Assembly (NCBI RefSeq): GCF_016865585.1
Contig: NZ_JAESND010000004.1
Span: 186,001 to 250,000 of the forward strand
From: Jeongeupia naejangsanensis
Lineage (GTDB): Bacteria > Pseudomonadota > Gammaproteobacteria > Burkholderiales > Chitinibacteraceae
Direction of reading: 5' to 3'
DNA length: 64,000 nt
The translations under genes and the position numbers were made by a program. The notes under the pieces were generated by a model. The model was not told the DNA's origin, did no database searches, and saw nothing but the letters and a program-made list of their open reading frames with translations. How positions within the stretch are numbered: position 1 is the stretch's first letter; every line of letters begins with the position of its first letter. Below, piece after piece: positions 34,672-49,806 of the stretch.

Positions 34672-36015
34672 GTGTCGTCCCTGCTGCTCGGGCTGAGGGC
34701 CATGTGCTTCTGGCCGTCCTGCGCGCGCTATCGCGGCTCGGTGGGCGGGCTGCTGCTCGCCGCCGCGCTGGCCCTGATCGTCGATATCGCCGGCAGTTAC
34801 TGGCTCACCGGCGGGGGGCAGTTCAACGCGGGGGCCTTGCCCGGCTGGGGCTGGGCCGGCCTGCTGCTGTTCGTCGCCGGGGCCGCGCTCGAGCGTCGCG
34901 GTGCGCTCGGCTGGCAGCTGGCGACCTTGTACTTCGGCATCGGTTTCTGGCTGAACCTGCTGTTCCTCGCTGCGTGGTACGGGGCGATGCACTGGCTTGC
35001 CCCGTCGTTGCAGTACCGCTTCGGCTGGGCGGTGTTTGCGGTCTGGCCGGTCTGGCTTGCGCTGGCCCTGGTGCATGCGGCGGTGCGGTCGCGCGGTGGC
35101 TGGAGCTGGTGTGCGCTGGTTGCGGCATTGTTGCTGGCGGCCGGCTTGCTGGCCGAGCGCTATTACTTTGCCGACACCGGCCAGTTCTGGCTCCCGGAAT
35201 CCGGCGAGGAGGCGTTCGAGCCGCTGCCCTTGCCGAAGCTGGCCGATGAAGCCGTGCTGTATTCGGAGGTCGAGCGGCTTGACGCTGCGCTCGACGCCAT
35301 TGCGCCCGGCAGGAAGGGCATCGTCGAGCACTATGCGCTTGTCGTCGGTGGCGACGCGGGGCAGGGCGTGTTCGTACGTGAAGCGACGTCGATGCGCGAT
35401 CGTTTCGATGCCCGCTTCGGCACACGCGGCCGTTCGGTGCTGCTGGCCAATCACGACAGCGTCACCGGTGCGGTGCCGATCGCGACGCAAACAAGCATTG
35501 CCGAAGCCCTTGATGCCATCGGTGCGAGGATGAATCGCGACGAAGACGTGTTGCTGCTGTATCTGACCTCGCACGGCAGCCGGGAGCACGAGTTTGCGCT
35601 CGCCAACCCGCCACTGGATCTGCCCGGCATTACCCCGCAATGGCTGGCCGACGCGCTGGCCGACGCAAAAATCCGCTGGCGCGTGGTCATCGTGTCTGCG
35701 TGCTATTCCGGCGGCTTCGTCCCTGCGCTGGCCGGGCCTGAGACGCTGGTGATGACGGCCGCCGCCGCCGACCGGACGTCGTTCGGCTGTGCGGACGAGA
35801 ACGATTTCACCTACTTCGGCAAGGCGCTGTACGACGCGCTTGGCCAGGGGAACGACTGGACGGTGATCTGGCGACAAACGCGCGATGCGGTCACCCGGCG
35901 CGAGGCGGCCGAGCGTTTCGAGTCGTCAAAACCGCAGTTTTCCTTTGGTGCGGCGATCGCCGCCAGGCTTGCCGGAACCGGCGGGCAGGCGGTGAAACAA
36001 GCGCCAAGTCCCTGA
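34672..36015 (+). CDS. membrane-anchored C13 (legumain/caspase-like) peptidase
   Basis: 447 aa from the GTG at 34672. Residues 1-165 contain about four to five membrane segments. Residues about 190-430 form a soluble C13-type cysteine peptidase domain with catalytic H301-G302 (LYLTSHGSREHEF) and C344 (VIVSACYSGGFV). Family C13 includes legumain and GPI transamidase. Bacterial membrane versions are common but uncharacterised. The start is uncertain: the frame is open back to the glutathione peroxidase stop with protein-like codons but no standard start, and a later ATG at 34702 is also possible. Confidence 0.82.
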   Translation: MSSLLLGLRAMCFWPSCARYRGSVGGLLLAAALALIVDIAGSYWLTGGGQFNAGALPGWGWAGLLLFVAGAALERRGALGWQLATLYFGIGFWLNLLFLAAWYGAMHWLAPSLQYRFGWAVFAVWPVWLALALVHAAVRSRGGWSWCALVAALLLAAGLLAERYYFADTGQFWLPESGEEAFEPLPLPKLADEAVLYSEVERLDAALDAIAPGRKGIVEHYALVVGGDAGQGVFVREATSMRDRFDARFGTRGRSVLLANHDSVTGAVPIATQTSIAEALDAIGARMNRDEDVLLLYLTSHGSREHEFALANPPLDLPGITPQWLADALADAKIRWRVVIVSACYSGGFVPALAGPETLVMTAAAADRTSFGCADENDFTYFGKALYDALGQGNDWTVIWRQTRDAVTRREAAERFESSKPQFSFGAAIAARLAGTGGQAVKQAPSP

Positions 36016-36065
36016 TGCCAATGGCGAATTCGTCAGGCGGTACTGGGGGCTGTAAGCGGTTAACC

Positions 36066-36094
36066 TTGATGCGATAGGCGATTCAAGGTAAAAT
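36066..36094 (+). promoter_or_regulatory. strong candidate promoter of carAB
   Basis: TTGATG (36066-36071), 17-base spacer, TAAAAT (36089-36094). Four and five consensus matches with ideal spacing. Predicted transcription start is near 36101, giving a leader of about 100 bases before the carA GTG. Confidence 0.7.
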
Positions 36095-36115
36095 TTCAAC
36101 AATTTTGCACACGCG

Positions 36116-36147
36116 AAACGGGATAGGGGCTACCTGTCCCGTTTTTG
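36116..36147 (+). terminator. terminator-like hairpin in the carAB leader (possible attenuator)
   Basis: AAACGGGATAGG (36116-36127), loop GGCTA, CCTGTCCCGTTT (36133-36144), then TT. The 12-pair stem has a single U-G wobble and ends in a run of five T, which is the shape of an intrinsic terminator. It lies downstream of the candidate carAB promoter, so it either ends upstream transcription or attenuates carAB. Confidence 0.75.
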
Positions 36148-36176
36148 TACGTGTAGCGCCGGAAATCCCCATCTTG

Positions 36177-36200
36177 TGGGCGCAACGCCCAGGAGCCGCC
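36177..36200 (+). promoter_or_regulatory. small hairpin next to the carA ribosome-binding site
   Basis: TGGGCG (36177-36182), loop CAA, CGCCCA (36186-36191). The right arm ends on the first base of the AGGAG Shine-Dalgarno, 7 bases before the GTG start. It could affect translation initiation or form part of an alternative leader fold. Confidence 0.4.
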
Positions 36201-36201
36201 A

Positions 36202-37329
<1,128 letters not shown>

Positions 37330-37346
37330 GGATCAGGTAGACCGCA

Positions 37347-40568
<3,222 letters not shown>

Positions 40569-40585
40569 TAACGTAAAGCGAAATC

Positions 40586-40611
40586 AGCCGCCGTCATTCG
40601 TGACGGCGGCT
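40586..40611 (+). terminator. UUCG-capped hairpin after carB
   Basis: AGCCGCCGTCA, loop TTCG, TGACGGCGGCT: 11 pairs closed by an extra-stable UUCG tetraloop, 18 bases after the carB stop. No T-run follows, so it may protect the 3' end or slow polymerase ahead of the next hairpin. Confidence 0.5.
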
Positions 40612-40626
40612 CTGCATTTGTATCGC

Positions 40627-40654
40627 GGCCAAGCCCAGCTTGGCCCTTTGTTTT
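40627..40654 (+). terminator. terminator between carB and greA
   Basis: GGCCAAGC, loop CCA, GCTTGGCC, then CTTTGTTTT. Lies 40 bases before the greA start codon, leaving little room for a separate greA promoter downstream of it. Confidence 0.75.
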
Positions 40655-40693
40655 GTTGGGCGCGTCACGAGTCGCGCCGTGGAGAAGAGCATC

Positions 40694-41176
40694 ATGATCA
40701 AAGTCCCGCTGACCGTTGTCGGTGCGGAAAAGCTCAAGGCCGAGCTGCAGCGCCTCAAGAGTGTCGAGCGTCCGGAGGTGATCCAGGCGATCGCCGAAGC
40801 GCGCGCGCAGGGCGACCTGTCGGAAAACGCCGAGTACGAAGCCGCCAAGGAAAAACAGGGTTTTGTCGAGGGCCGTATCGCCGAGCTGGAAGGCAAACTG
40901 TCGAATGCGCAGATCATCGATCCGAAGGATCTGGCCGGCGCGGCCGAAGGCCGTGTTGTTTTTGGCGCAACGATTGCTCTCGAAGACCTCGAGGGTGGCA
41001 AGCAGGTGACGTACCAGATCGTCGGCGACGACGAAGCCGACCTCAAGGACGGCAAAATCTCGGTCTCGAGCCCGATTGCCCGTGCGCTGATCGGCAAGTA
41101 CGCCGGTGACGTCGCCGAGGTGGTCGCACCGGGTGGCATCCGCGAATACGAAGTTCTCGACGTCCAGTACTTGTAA
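40694..41176 (+). CDS. greA: transcription elongation factor GreA
   Basis: 160 aa. Rescues backtracked RNA polymerase by stimulating transcript cleavage. N-terminal antiparallel coiled coil with the acidic tip [22 protein letters not shown] split around residues 40-60, carrying the paired D/E residues that enter the polymerase channel. The C-terminal FKBP-like domain has [20 protein letters not shown] and [10 protein letters not shown]. The start at 40694 follows GGAGAAGAG. Confidence 0.97.
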   Translation: MIKVPLTVVGAEKLKAELQRLKSVERPEVIQAIAEARAQGDLSENAEYEAAKEKQGFVEGRIAELEGKLSNAQIIDPKDLAGAAEGRVVFGATIALEDLEGGKQVTYQIVGDDEADLKDGKISVSSPIARALIGKYAGDVAEVVAPGGIREYEVLDVQYL

Positions 41177-41239
41177 GCACAGTGCCAACTCGCCGTCGGC
41201 GTCGATTTCAGCGACAATGCCGGCGGTCTGAACGCATCG

Positions 41240-41686
41240 ATGGGCATCATGAATCTGGGTACCGGCATCAAGAACATCTTCGCCACGCTATGGATTGGCG
41301 GCATCTGGGTCATCGGCGTCATCGTCGCGCCGATCCTGTTCAAGTCGCTGGCCACGCCGGTTGCCGGGATGGTCGCAGGCCGCTTGTTCAGCATGATCGG
41401 CTGGGTCGGTATCGTTGCTGGTGCTTATCTGCTCGTTTACTGGCTGCTGGCCGGTGGTCTGGGAGCATTCCGCACTGGGCGGCTGTGGCTTGTGATCGGT
41501 ATGCTGGTGTGTACGCTGGTCAACCAGTTCGCATTGTTTCCGCTGATTGCTGCGGTCAAGACCGGCGTCAGCAGTGCGGCGACCGGCGTATTTGGCGGCG
41601 GTCTCGCGCAATGGCATACGATCTCTAGCCTGATCTATCTGGTGCAGGCGCTGTTTGGCTTGGCCTATATCTGGCAAGACGACTGA
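41240..41686 (+). CDS. DUF4149 family membrane protein
   Basis: 148 aa, four predicted membrane segments. Starts with NIFATLWIGGIWVIGVIVAPILF; other conserved stretches are MLVCTLVNQFALFPLI and FGGGLAQWHTISSLIYLVQALFG. The position between greA and yhbY is conserved in betaproteobacteria. Function unknown. An alternative start lies at 41249 (MNLGTG); neither has a clear Shine-Dalgarno. Confidence 0.82.
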   Translation: MGIMNLGTGIKNIFATLWIGGIWVIGVIVAPILFKSLATPVAGMVAGRLFSMIGWVGIVAGAYLLVYWLLAGGLGAFRTGRLWLVIGMLVCTLVNQFALFPLIAAVKTGVSSAATGVFGGGLAQWHTISSLIYLVQALFGLAYIWQDD

Positions 41687-41696
41687 AGCAGCAATG

Positions 41697-41724
41697 AAAA
41701 AGGCCGGCAGATGCCGGCCCTTTG
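41697..41724. terminator. bidirectional terminator between DUF4149 and yhbY
   Basis: GGCCGGC (41702-41708), loop AGAT, GCCGGCC (41713-41719), flanked by AAAAA on the left and CTTT on the right, between convergent genes. Confidence 0.8.
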
Positions 41725-41748
41725 CATTGGACTGCGCTCAGGCAGGGC

Positions 41749-42063
41749 TCAGCCCTTTTTCTTGGCCTTCGGCAGGCTGATTTTTGGCTTGTCGCCGTCG
41801 CTGGCGCGGTAGACCAGCAGCAGTTTGCCGATATGCTGGACGGCCGATGCGCCGAGTTCGCGGCAGATGGTCTGCAGGAATTCCTCGCGCAACGCACGGT
41901 CGTCGCCGAGCACGCGGATCTTGATCAGCTCGTGCGCATCGAGATTGACGGCGATTTCGCGCAGGACCGAATCGGTCAGGCCCTGGTTGCCGATCATCAC
42001 CACCGGATTCAGGTGATGCGCGAGGCCGCGCAGGTGGCGGCGTTGATCCGCAGTGAGTTCCAT
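41749..42063 (-). CDS. yhbY: YhbY family RNA-binding (CRM domain) protein
   Basis: 104 aa. A single CRM domain: LTADQRRHLRGLAHHLNPVVMIGNQGLT with the GNxG-type loop, then LDAHELIKIRVLG and ELGASAVQHIGKLLLVYR. A basic Lys-rich tail follows. YhbY associates with pre-50S ribosomal particles. Divergent from rlmE with only 36 bases between start codons, an arrangement found in many proteobacteria and consistent with shared control of ribosome-maturation genes. Confidence 0.93.
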   Translation of the reverse strand: MELTADQRRHLRGLAHHLNPVVMIGNQGLTDSVLREIAVNLDAHELIKIRVLGDDRALREEFLQTICRELGASAVQHIGKLLLVYRASDGDKPKISLPKAKKKG

Positions 42064-42099
42064 GCTTCAATTCCTTGATTAAACAGGCAAGTTTACCCG

Positions 42100-42720
42100 A
42101 TGGCACGTAGCAAGACCAGTAACGCATGGCTGCAAGAACATGTGAACGATCAGTACGTTCAGATGGCGCAGAAGGACGGCTATCGCGCCCGGGCCGCGTA
42201 CAAGCTCACCGAGATCAACGACAAGGACCGGCTCATCAAGCCCGGCATGTGGGTTGCCGACCTCGGCGCCGCGCCGGGCAGCTGGTCGCAGGTCGCGGCC
42301 AGACTCGTCGGTGACAAGGGCAGGGTGTTCGCGCTCGACATCCTCGACATGGCCTTCATTCCCGGTGTCGAGTTCATCCAGGGCGATTTTCGTGAAGACG
42401 TAGTGCTTGAACAGTATCTGGCTCTGCTCGATGGTCGGCAGGTAGATCTTGTGATCTGCGATATCGCCCCCAATATCAGTGGCAATGCAGTGACTGACCA
42501 GGCCCGCTCGATGCACCTGTGCGAGCTTGCGCTGCAATTTGCCCAGGATCACCTGAAACCTGGCGGCGATTTCCTGGTCAAGGTATTTCAGGGCTACGGC
42601 TATAACGAGTACATGGCCGAAATGCGCTCCACTTTCACCCAGGTTCTCACGCGCAAACCCAAGGCGTCGCGGGACCGCAGCACGGAAATGTATCTACTTG
42701 GCAAGCAGAAGAAGGCATGA
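42100..42720 (+). CDS. rlmE: 23S rRNA (uridine-2'-O)-methyltransferase RlmE
   Basis: 206 aa. Methylates the 2'-O of U2552 (E. coli numbering) in the ribosomal A-loop. SAM-binding motif [14 protein letters not shown] (53-66). The catalytic tetrad K35, D121 (VICDIAPN), K161 (FLVKVFQG) and E196 (STEMYLLG) lies three residues before the E. coli K38-D124-K164-E199 throughout. It is directly upstream of ftsH, as in E. coli (rrmJ-ftsH), with a 60-base gap. Confidence 0.97.
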   Translation: MARSKTSNAWLQEHVNDQYVQMAQKDGYRARAAYKLTEINDKDRLIKPGMWVADLGAAPGSWSQVAARLVGDKGRVFALDILDMAFIPGVEFIQGDFREDVVLEQYLALLDGRQVDLVICDIAPNISGNAVTDQARSMHLCELALQFAQDHLKPGGDFLVKVFQGYGYNEYMAEMRSTFTQVLTRKPKASRDRSTEMYLLGKQKKA

Positions 42721-42780
42721 GCGGAGTAGAATCCGCACAGACATCGTCGATCCGGCGCGCATGCAGCAAGGAGTAAGGCC

Positions 42781-44694
<1,914 letters not shown>

Positions 44695-44715
44695 GCTTGC
44701 TGGTGTGATCGAGAG

Positions 44716-44740
44716 GGCGACGCCATGGCGTCGCCTTTTT
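44716..44740 (+). terminator. strong terminator between ftsH and folP
   Basis: GGCGACGCC, AT, GGCGTCGCC, TTTTT: a perfect 9-pair stem with five T. It ends only 20 bases before the folP start codon. Confidence 0.9.
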
Positions 44741-44759
44741 ACTTGCCGAGATTCAACGA

Positions 44760-45587
44760 ATGTCCGAACTGCTGTGTGGCCGCTTCCGGCTCTCTCTCTC
44801 TCGCCCGCTGGTGATGGGCATCGTCAATGTCACGCCCGATTCCTTTTCCGATGGTGGACGCTACGACTCGGTCGCCAAGGCGGTTGCGCAGGCAGAACGG
44901 CTCGTCAACGACGGCGCCGACATTCTGGACATCGGTGGTGAATCGACCCGGCCCGGCGCGGCGAGGGTGCCCGACGACGAGGAAATCCATCGCGTCGTGC
45001 CCGTCTTGCAGGCCTTGCAGAGTCTGAACGTGCCGCTGTCGATCGATACCTGCAAGACGGCGGTCATGCGGGCTGCGCTGGATGCGGGGGTCGATCTGGT
45101 CAACGACATCGCCGCGCTGGAGGACGAGGGCGCACTCGTCAGTGTTGCCCGTTCGCAGGCGGCGGTGTGTCTGATGCATAAGCAGGGCGAGCCGCAGAGC
45201 ATGCAGGCCGCGCCGCATTACGACGATGTTGTCGCCGAGGTCGAGGCCTACCTGATCGAACGCCGTGATGCCGCGCTGGTTGCCGGAATAGACCGGCAGC
45301 GGCTTTTGCTTGATCCGGGCTTCGGTTTCGGCAAGACCTTTGAGCATAATGTCGCGCTGTTCCGGGCCATGAGCGGGCAGTCCGATCGTCTTGAGGCGCC
45401 GTTGCTGATCGGCGTATCGCGCAAGACCATGCTCGGGACAATCTCCGGCCGAAGTGTTCCCGCCGAACGTGTCAGCGCCAGCGTTGCTGCCGCGCTGCTG
45501 GCCGTACAGGCTGGCGCAGCGGTCGTTCGCGTCCACGACGTCAGGGAAACAGTGGATGCGATCAAGGTCTGGCAGGCCCTAAAATGA
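44760..45587 (+). CDS. folP: dihydropteroate synthase
   Basis: 275 aa. Joins p-aminobenzoate to dihydropterin pyrophosphate in folate synthesis; the sulfonamide target. Family motifs: LVMGIVNVTPDSFSDGGRY, DIGGESTRPGA, SIDTCKTAVMRAAL, LVNDIAAL, LDPGFGFGKTFEHN, LIGVSRKTMLG and VRVHDVRETVDAI. A strong terminator lies just upstream, so expression needs read-through or a promoter overlapping the ftsH end. glmM follows 84 bases later, the usual folP-glmM order. Confidence 0.97.
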   Translation: MSELLCGRFRLSLSRPLVMGIVNVTPDSFSDGGRYDSVAKAVAQAERLVNDGADILDIGGESTRPGAARVPDDEEIHRVVPVLQALQSLNVPLSIDTCKTAVMRAALDAGVDLVNDIAALEDEGALVSVARSQAAVCLMHKQGEPQSMQAAPHYDDVVAEVEAYLIERRDAALVAGIDRQRLLLDPGFGFGKTFEHNVALFRAMSGQSDRLEAPLLIGVSRKTMLGTISGRSVPAERVSASVAAALLAVQAGAAVVRVHDVRETVDAIKVWQALK

Positions 45588-45671
45588 AACCCGAATCGTT
45601 CATGCTGCCCTGCAGCAATGAGCACCGGCACCGTACCGGATAAACCAACAACATTACAAAGAGAAACCGCA

Positions 45672-47033
45672 ATGCCCAGAAAATATTTTGGAACCGACGG
45701 CGTACGTGGCCTGGTCGGTGAATATCCGATTACGCCCGATTTCGCCATGAAACTGGGCTACGCCGCCGGCAAGGTGCTGGCTGCGGCGGAGAAACGCCAG
45801 CCGGGCGACCATGCTGCCGTGCTGATCGGCAAGGACACCCGCGTGTCGGGCTACATGCTCGAAGCTGCACTGCAGGCCGGCCTGAATGCTGCCGGGGTCG
45901 ACGTCTACCTGACCGGGCCGCTGCCGACGCCGGGCGTTGCTTACCTGACCCGCGCGCTGCGCCTGTCGGCCGGTGTGGTGATTTCCGCCTCTCACAACCC
46001 GTACTACGACAACGGGATCAAGTTCTTCGGTGCCGGCGGCAAGAAGCTGGCCGATGAAGTCGAGCTGGCCATCGAGGCGGCGATCGACGAGATCCAGCCT
46101 TGCGTCGGTCCCAAGGCACTGGGCAAGGCCAAGCGCGTCGGCGATGCGGTCGGTCGTTACGTCGAGTTCTGCAAGTCGACCTTCCCCAACGAATTCGATC
46201 TGCGCGGGCTCAAGCTCGTTGTCGATTGCGCGCACGGTGCGACTTACCAGGTCGCGCCGCTGGTCTTCCACGAGCTCGGCGCAGAAGTGATCACGATCGG
46301 CGACAAGCCGAACGGCTACAACATCAACGAGGACGTGGGGGCGACCCACGTCGAAGCGATCCGCAAGAAGGTGCTTGCCGAAGGCGCGGATTACGGGATC
46401 GCGCTCGACGGCGACGGCGACCGCCTGATCATGATCGATGGCGACGGTTCGATCATCGACGGCGACATGCTGCTGTACGTGCTGGCGCGCTACCGCCAGG
46501 ACCGCGGCACGCTGGGCGGTGGCGTTGTCGGCACGCTGATGACCAATCTCGGTGTCGAGAACGCACTGGTCGAACGCGGCATTCCCTTCGTGCGTGCCAA
46601 GGTCGGCGACCGGTACGTGCTCGAACAGCTGGCCGAACACGGCTGGCTGCTCGGTGGCGAAGGATCGGGCCATTTGCTCAGTCTCGACCGGCACTCTACC
46701 GGTGACGGTATCGTGTCGGCACTGCAGGTCCTCGAGGCACTGATCGAGCAGGGCAAGCCGCTGTCGGCAATCCGTGCGGAACTGACGCTCTCGGGCCAGG
46801 TGCTCAAGAACGTCCGCATTGCCAAGGGATTCGACCTGGCCGGTTCGGCAAAGATCAAGGCGAAGGTCGTCGAGGCCGAAGCGGCGATGGGCCGGGAAGG
46901 GCGCGTGCTGCTGCGCGCCTCGGGTACCGAGCCGCTGATCCGGGTGATGGTCGAGCATACCCAGGTGGCAGTCGCGACCGACTGGGCCGAGCGTATCGCT
47001 GCAGTCGTTGCGGCCGAGGCGGCCGAAGACTGA
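45672..47033 (+). CDS. glmM: phosphoglucosamine mutase
   Basis: 453 aa. Interconverts glucosamine-6-phosphate and glucosamine-1-phosphate for peptidoglycan and LPS. N-terminal [20 protein letters not shown], phosphoserine S107 in [12 protein letters not shown], metal loop DGDGDRL, substrate loop GEGSGHLL and the C-terminal phosphate-binding [14 protein letters not shown]. The start at 45672 fits the family exactly; the open frame to 45618 is not used. Confidence 0.97.
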   Translation: MPRKYFGTDGVRGLVGEYPITPDFAMKLGYAAGKVLAAAEKRQPGDHAAVLIGKDTRVSGYMLEAALQAGLNAAGVDVYLTGPLPTPGVAYLTRALRLSAGVVISASHNPYYDNGIKFFGAGGKKLADEVELAIEAAIDEIQPCVGPKALGKAKRVGDAVGRYVEFCKSTFPNEFDLRGLKLVVDCAHGATYQVAPLVFHELGAEVITIGDKPNGYNINEDVGATHVEAIRKKVLAEGADYGIALDGDGDRLIMIDGDGSIIDGDMLLYVLARYRQDRGTLGGGVVGTLMTNLGVENALVERGIPFVRAKVGDRYVLEQLAEHGWLLGGEGSGHLLSLDRHSTGDGIVSALQVLEALIEQGKPLSAIRAELTLSGQVLKNVRIAKGFDLAGSAKIKAKVVEAEAAMGREGRVLLRASGTEPLIRVMVEHTQVAVATDWAERIAAVVAAEAAED

Positions 47034-47043
47034 GTGGCGAAAC

Positions 47044-47083
47044 CCAACAAAAAAGCCACGGCATGCCGTGGCTTTTTTGTTGG
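47044..47083. terminator. strong bidirectional terminator between glmM and pstB
   Basis: Perfect 19-base inverted repeat (47044-47062 and 47065-47083) around AT, with core GCCACGGC/GCCGTGGC flanked by A6 and T6. Serves both convergent genes. Confidence 0.95.
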
Positions 47084-47094
47084 TTCGGCGAGAC

Positions 47095-47862
47095 TTAGCC
47101 GAACTTGCCGGTGATGTAGTCTTCGGTGGCCTTTTTCTTCGGCGTAGTGAAGATGCTGTCGGTTTCGCCGACTTCGATCAGCTCGCCCAGATACATGTAG
47201 GCGGTGTAGTCCGAGACACGCGCGGCCTGTTGCATGTTGTGGGTCACGATGGCGATCGTGTAGTCCTGCTTCAGCTCGTGCACCAGCTCCTCGATGTGTG
47301 CGGTCGAGATCGGGTCGAGGGCCGACGTCGGTTCGTCAAGCAGCAGCACTTCAGGCTTCACCGCGACGGCGCGGGCGATGCACAGGCGCTGTTGCTGGCC
47401 GCCCGACAGGCCGAGGCCGGACTGCTTGAGCTTGTCCTTCACTTCCTTCCACAGCGCGGCCTTCTGCAGCGCCCACTCGACGCGGTCGTCCATTTCGGAC
47501 TTGGACATGCTCTCGTACAGCTTCACGCCAAAAGCGATGTTGTCGTAGATCGACATCGGGAACGGTGTCGGTTTCTGGAACACCATGCCGACCTTGGCGC
47601 GCAGCATGTTCAGGTCGACGCTCGGGTCGAGCACGTTGCGGCCGTTCATGATGATCTCGCCCTCGGCGCGCAGCTTCGGGTACAGGCCGTACATGCGGTT
47701 GAAGGTGCGCAGCAGGGTCGACTTGCCGCAGCCCGACGGGCCGATGAAGGCGGTGACCTTGCCTTCGCGGATGTCGAGGTTGATGTTCTTCAGCGCGTGG
47801 AAGTTGCCGTAGTAGAAGTTGAGGTTCTTGACGGCAAGTTTCGGAGTCAGTGCTTGGGTCAT
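47095..47862 (-). CDS. pstB: phosphate ABC transporter ATP-binding protein PstB
   Basis: 255 aa. Energises the high-affinity PstSCAB phosphate uptake system. Walker [10 protein letters not shown] (about 42-50), signature [14 protein letters not shown], Walker [15 protein letters not shown], and the H-loop THN. The ATG at 47862 begins [19 protein letters not shown]; the frame is open to 47931 without family sequence. Last gene of the pst operon; phoU is not adjacent. Confidence 0.97.
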   Translation of the reverse strand: MTQALTPKLAVKNLNFYYGNFHALKNINLDIREGKVTAFIGPSGCGKSTLLRTFNRMYGLYPKLRAEGEIIMNGRNVLDPSVDLNMLRAKVGMVFQKPTPFPMSIYDNIAFGVKLYESMSKSEMDDRVEWALQKAALWKEVKDKLKQSGLGLSGGQQQRLCIARAVAVKPEVLLLDEPTSALDPISTAHIEELVHELKQDYTIAIVTHNMQQAARVSDYTAYMYLGELIEVGETDSIFTTPKKKATEDYITGKFG

Positions 47863-47893
47863 ATCGGATCTCGGTATGGCTGATTCGGTGCGA

Positions 47894-48730
47894 TCAGTGC
47901 GACTTCGCCGGACGGACGAGGACGCGTGCAATGATGTTGAGCGACAGGACGAAGAGGCCGATCAGCAATGCGCCTGCCCAGGCCAGCGTGTGCCAGTCTT
48001 CGTACGGGCTCATCGCGTACTGGAAGATCACCACCGGCAGGTTGGCCATCGGTTCGTTCATGTTCGAGAAGAACTGGTTGTTCAGTGCGGTGAACAGCAG
48101 CGGTGCCGTTTCGCCGACAATCCGCGCGACGGCGAGCAGGATGCCGGTCACGACACCGGCCTTGGCCGCGCGCAGGCTGACCTGCAACACCATCTTCCAC
48201 TGCGGTGCGCCGAGGGCGTATGCCGCTTCTCGCATGCTGTTCGGTACCAGTCGCAGCATGTTTTCGGTGGTTCGAACAACAACCGGGATCACGAGCAGCG
48301 AAAGTGCCAGCGCACCGGCCCAGCCGGAGAAGTGGCCGACCTGCGCGACGTAAACGTCGTAGATGAACAGGCCGATCACGATCGACGGCGCCGACAACAG
48401 AATGTCGTTGATGAAGCGCGTGGCCGGTGCCAGCCAGCCGCGCTCACCGAACTCGGCCAGATAGGTGCCGGCGAGAATGCCGATCGGCGTACCGATGGCG
48501 ACGCCGACAGCCGACATCGCCAGACTGCCGACGATGGCGTTGGCCAGACCGCCAGCACTGCCGGGGGCGGGGGTGGTCTGGGTAAACAGCACCGTGCCGA
48601 GGCCGGGAAGGCCGTTGCTGAACAGGGTGTAGAGGATCCACAGGAGCCAGAACAGGCCGAAGGCCATGGCGGCGAGCGACAGCGTCAGGCTCAGGGAGTT
48701 GATCAGACGGCGGCGGAAATAGAGAGTCAT
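47894..48730 (-). CDS. pstA: phosphate ABC transporter permease PstA
   Basis: 278 aa, six membrane segments. Inner-membrane permease partner of PstC. The cytoplasmic EAA loop ([20 protein letters not shown]) contacts PstB. Other typical stretches are [20 protein letters not shown] and [14 protein letters not shown]. It starts 15 bases after the pstC stop and lies 31 bases before pstB. Confidence 0.96.
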   Translation of the reverse strand: MTLYFRRRLINSLSLTLSLAAMAFGLFWLLWILYTLFSNGLPGLGTVLFTQTTPAPGSAGGLANAIVGSLAMSAVGVAIGTPIGILAGTYLAEFGERGWLAPATRFINDILLSAPSIVIGLFIYDVYVAQVGHFSGWAGALALSLLVIPVVVRTTENMLRLVPNSMREAAYALGAPQWKMVLQVSLRAAKAGVVTGILLAVARIVGETAPLLFTALNNQFFSNMNEPMANLPVVIFQYAMSPYEDWHTLAWAGALLIGLFVLSLNIIARVLVRPAKSH

Positions 48731-48745
48731 GTCGGTGTCCGCGTA

Positions 48746-49702
48746 TCAGGAGTGAGCGCCTTCGCCCCTCTGCAGCTTCAGCAGCAGAAGCTTGGAGAGG
48801 ACGAGAACGACGAAGGTGATCAGGAACAGCAGCAGGCCGAGATTGATCAGCGAAGCGGTATGCAGCGTGCCGGTGGCTTCGGTGAATTCGTTGGCCAGCG
48901 TCGCGGCAATCGAGGTGCCCGGATCGAACAGCGATTCGATGGCCTTGTGCGAGTTGCCGATTACGAAGGTGACGGCCATCGTTTCGCCGAGCGCGCGGCC
49001 GAGGCCGAGCATCACGCCACCGATCACGCCGTGGCGGGTGTAGGGCAGCACAACGTTCCAGACGACTTCCCAGGTGGTGCAGCCGAGGCCGTAGGCCGAT
49101 TCCTTCAGCATCGGCGGGACGACTTCGAACACGTCGCGCATCACCGAGGCGATGTAGGGGATGATCATCACCGACAGGATCAGCCCGGCGGTGAACATGC
49201 CGATGCCCATCGGCGGGCCCTGGAACAGCCAGCCGATCATCGGGATGCCGGCGGTATGCTCGGTCAGCCAGGGCTGGACGTTGTCGGCAAACCACGGCGC
49301 GAAGATGAACAGGCCCCACATGCCGAAGATGATCGACGGGACGCCGGCGAGCAGCTCGATGGCGATGCCGAGCGGTCGGCGCAGCCACGCTGGCGAGAGC
49401 TCGGTCAGGAAGATGGCGATGCCGAAGCTGACCGGGATGCCGATCAGCAGCGCAATGAAGGATGACAGCAGTGTGCCGCGAATCGAATTCCAGCCGCCGA
49501 ACTGCTCGGTCACCGGGTTCCAGTCGCTGCCGGTGATGAAGCCGATGCCGAATGCCTGAATGCTGGGCCAGGCGCCGTGGATCAGCGACAGGATGATCGC
49601 GGCCAGTAGGGCCAGCACCAGAAAGGCGAAAAAGCGGGTCGAGCCGCGAAAAACCATGTCCTGCAGCGCTTGCCGCTTCAGCCGTAACTCTTGGGGCGTC
49701 AT
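48746..49702 (-). CDS. pstC: phosphate ABC transporter permease PstC
   Basis: 318 aa, six membrane segments. Motifs: GSDWNPVTEQFGGWNSIRGT (periplasmic loop), LLAGVPSIIFGMWGLFIFAP, and the EAA loop VPPMLKESAYGLGCTTWEVV. The ATG at 49702 has GGAG 7 bases upstream and is preferred over an in-frame TTG at 49720. It lies 104 bases after pstS with a hairpin in the gap. Confidence 0.96.
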   Translation of the reverse strand: MTPQELRLKRQALQDMVFRGSTRFFAFLVLALLAAIILSLIHGAWPSIQAFGIGFITGSDWNPVTEQFGGWNSIRGTLLSSFIALLIGIPVSFGIAIFLTELSPAWLRRPLGIAIELLAGVPSIIFGMWGLFIFAPWFADNVQPWLTEHTAGIPMIGWLFQGPPMGIGMFTAGLILSVMIIPYIASVMRDVFEVVPPMLKESAYGLGCTTWEVVWNVVLPYTRHGVIGGVMLGLGRALGETMAVTFVIGNSHKAIESLFDPGTSIAATLANEFTEATGTLHTASLINLGLLLFLITFVVLVLSKLLLLKLQRGEGAHS

Positions 49703-49728
49703 GAACGTCTCCGGTTCCAATCAATGCA

Positions 49729-49751
49729 ACAGGAGCCTCGCGGGCTCCTGT
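49729..49751 (-). terminator. attenuating hairpin between pstS and pstC
   Basis: On the minus strand CAGGAGCC (49750-49743) pairs with GGCTCCTG (49737-49730) around a short loop and is followed by TTGCATT. A stem with a weak T-rich tail inside an operon fits partial termination, giving more PstS than membrane components. Confidence 0.5.
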
Positions 49752-49806
49752 CGCTGTTCGGTAGTGGCGGCATTCTAATCGACGCCGCCGGCTACCGTTT
49801 GCTGCC

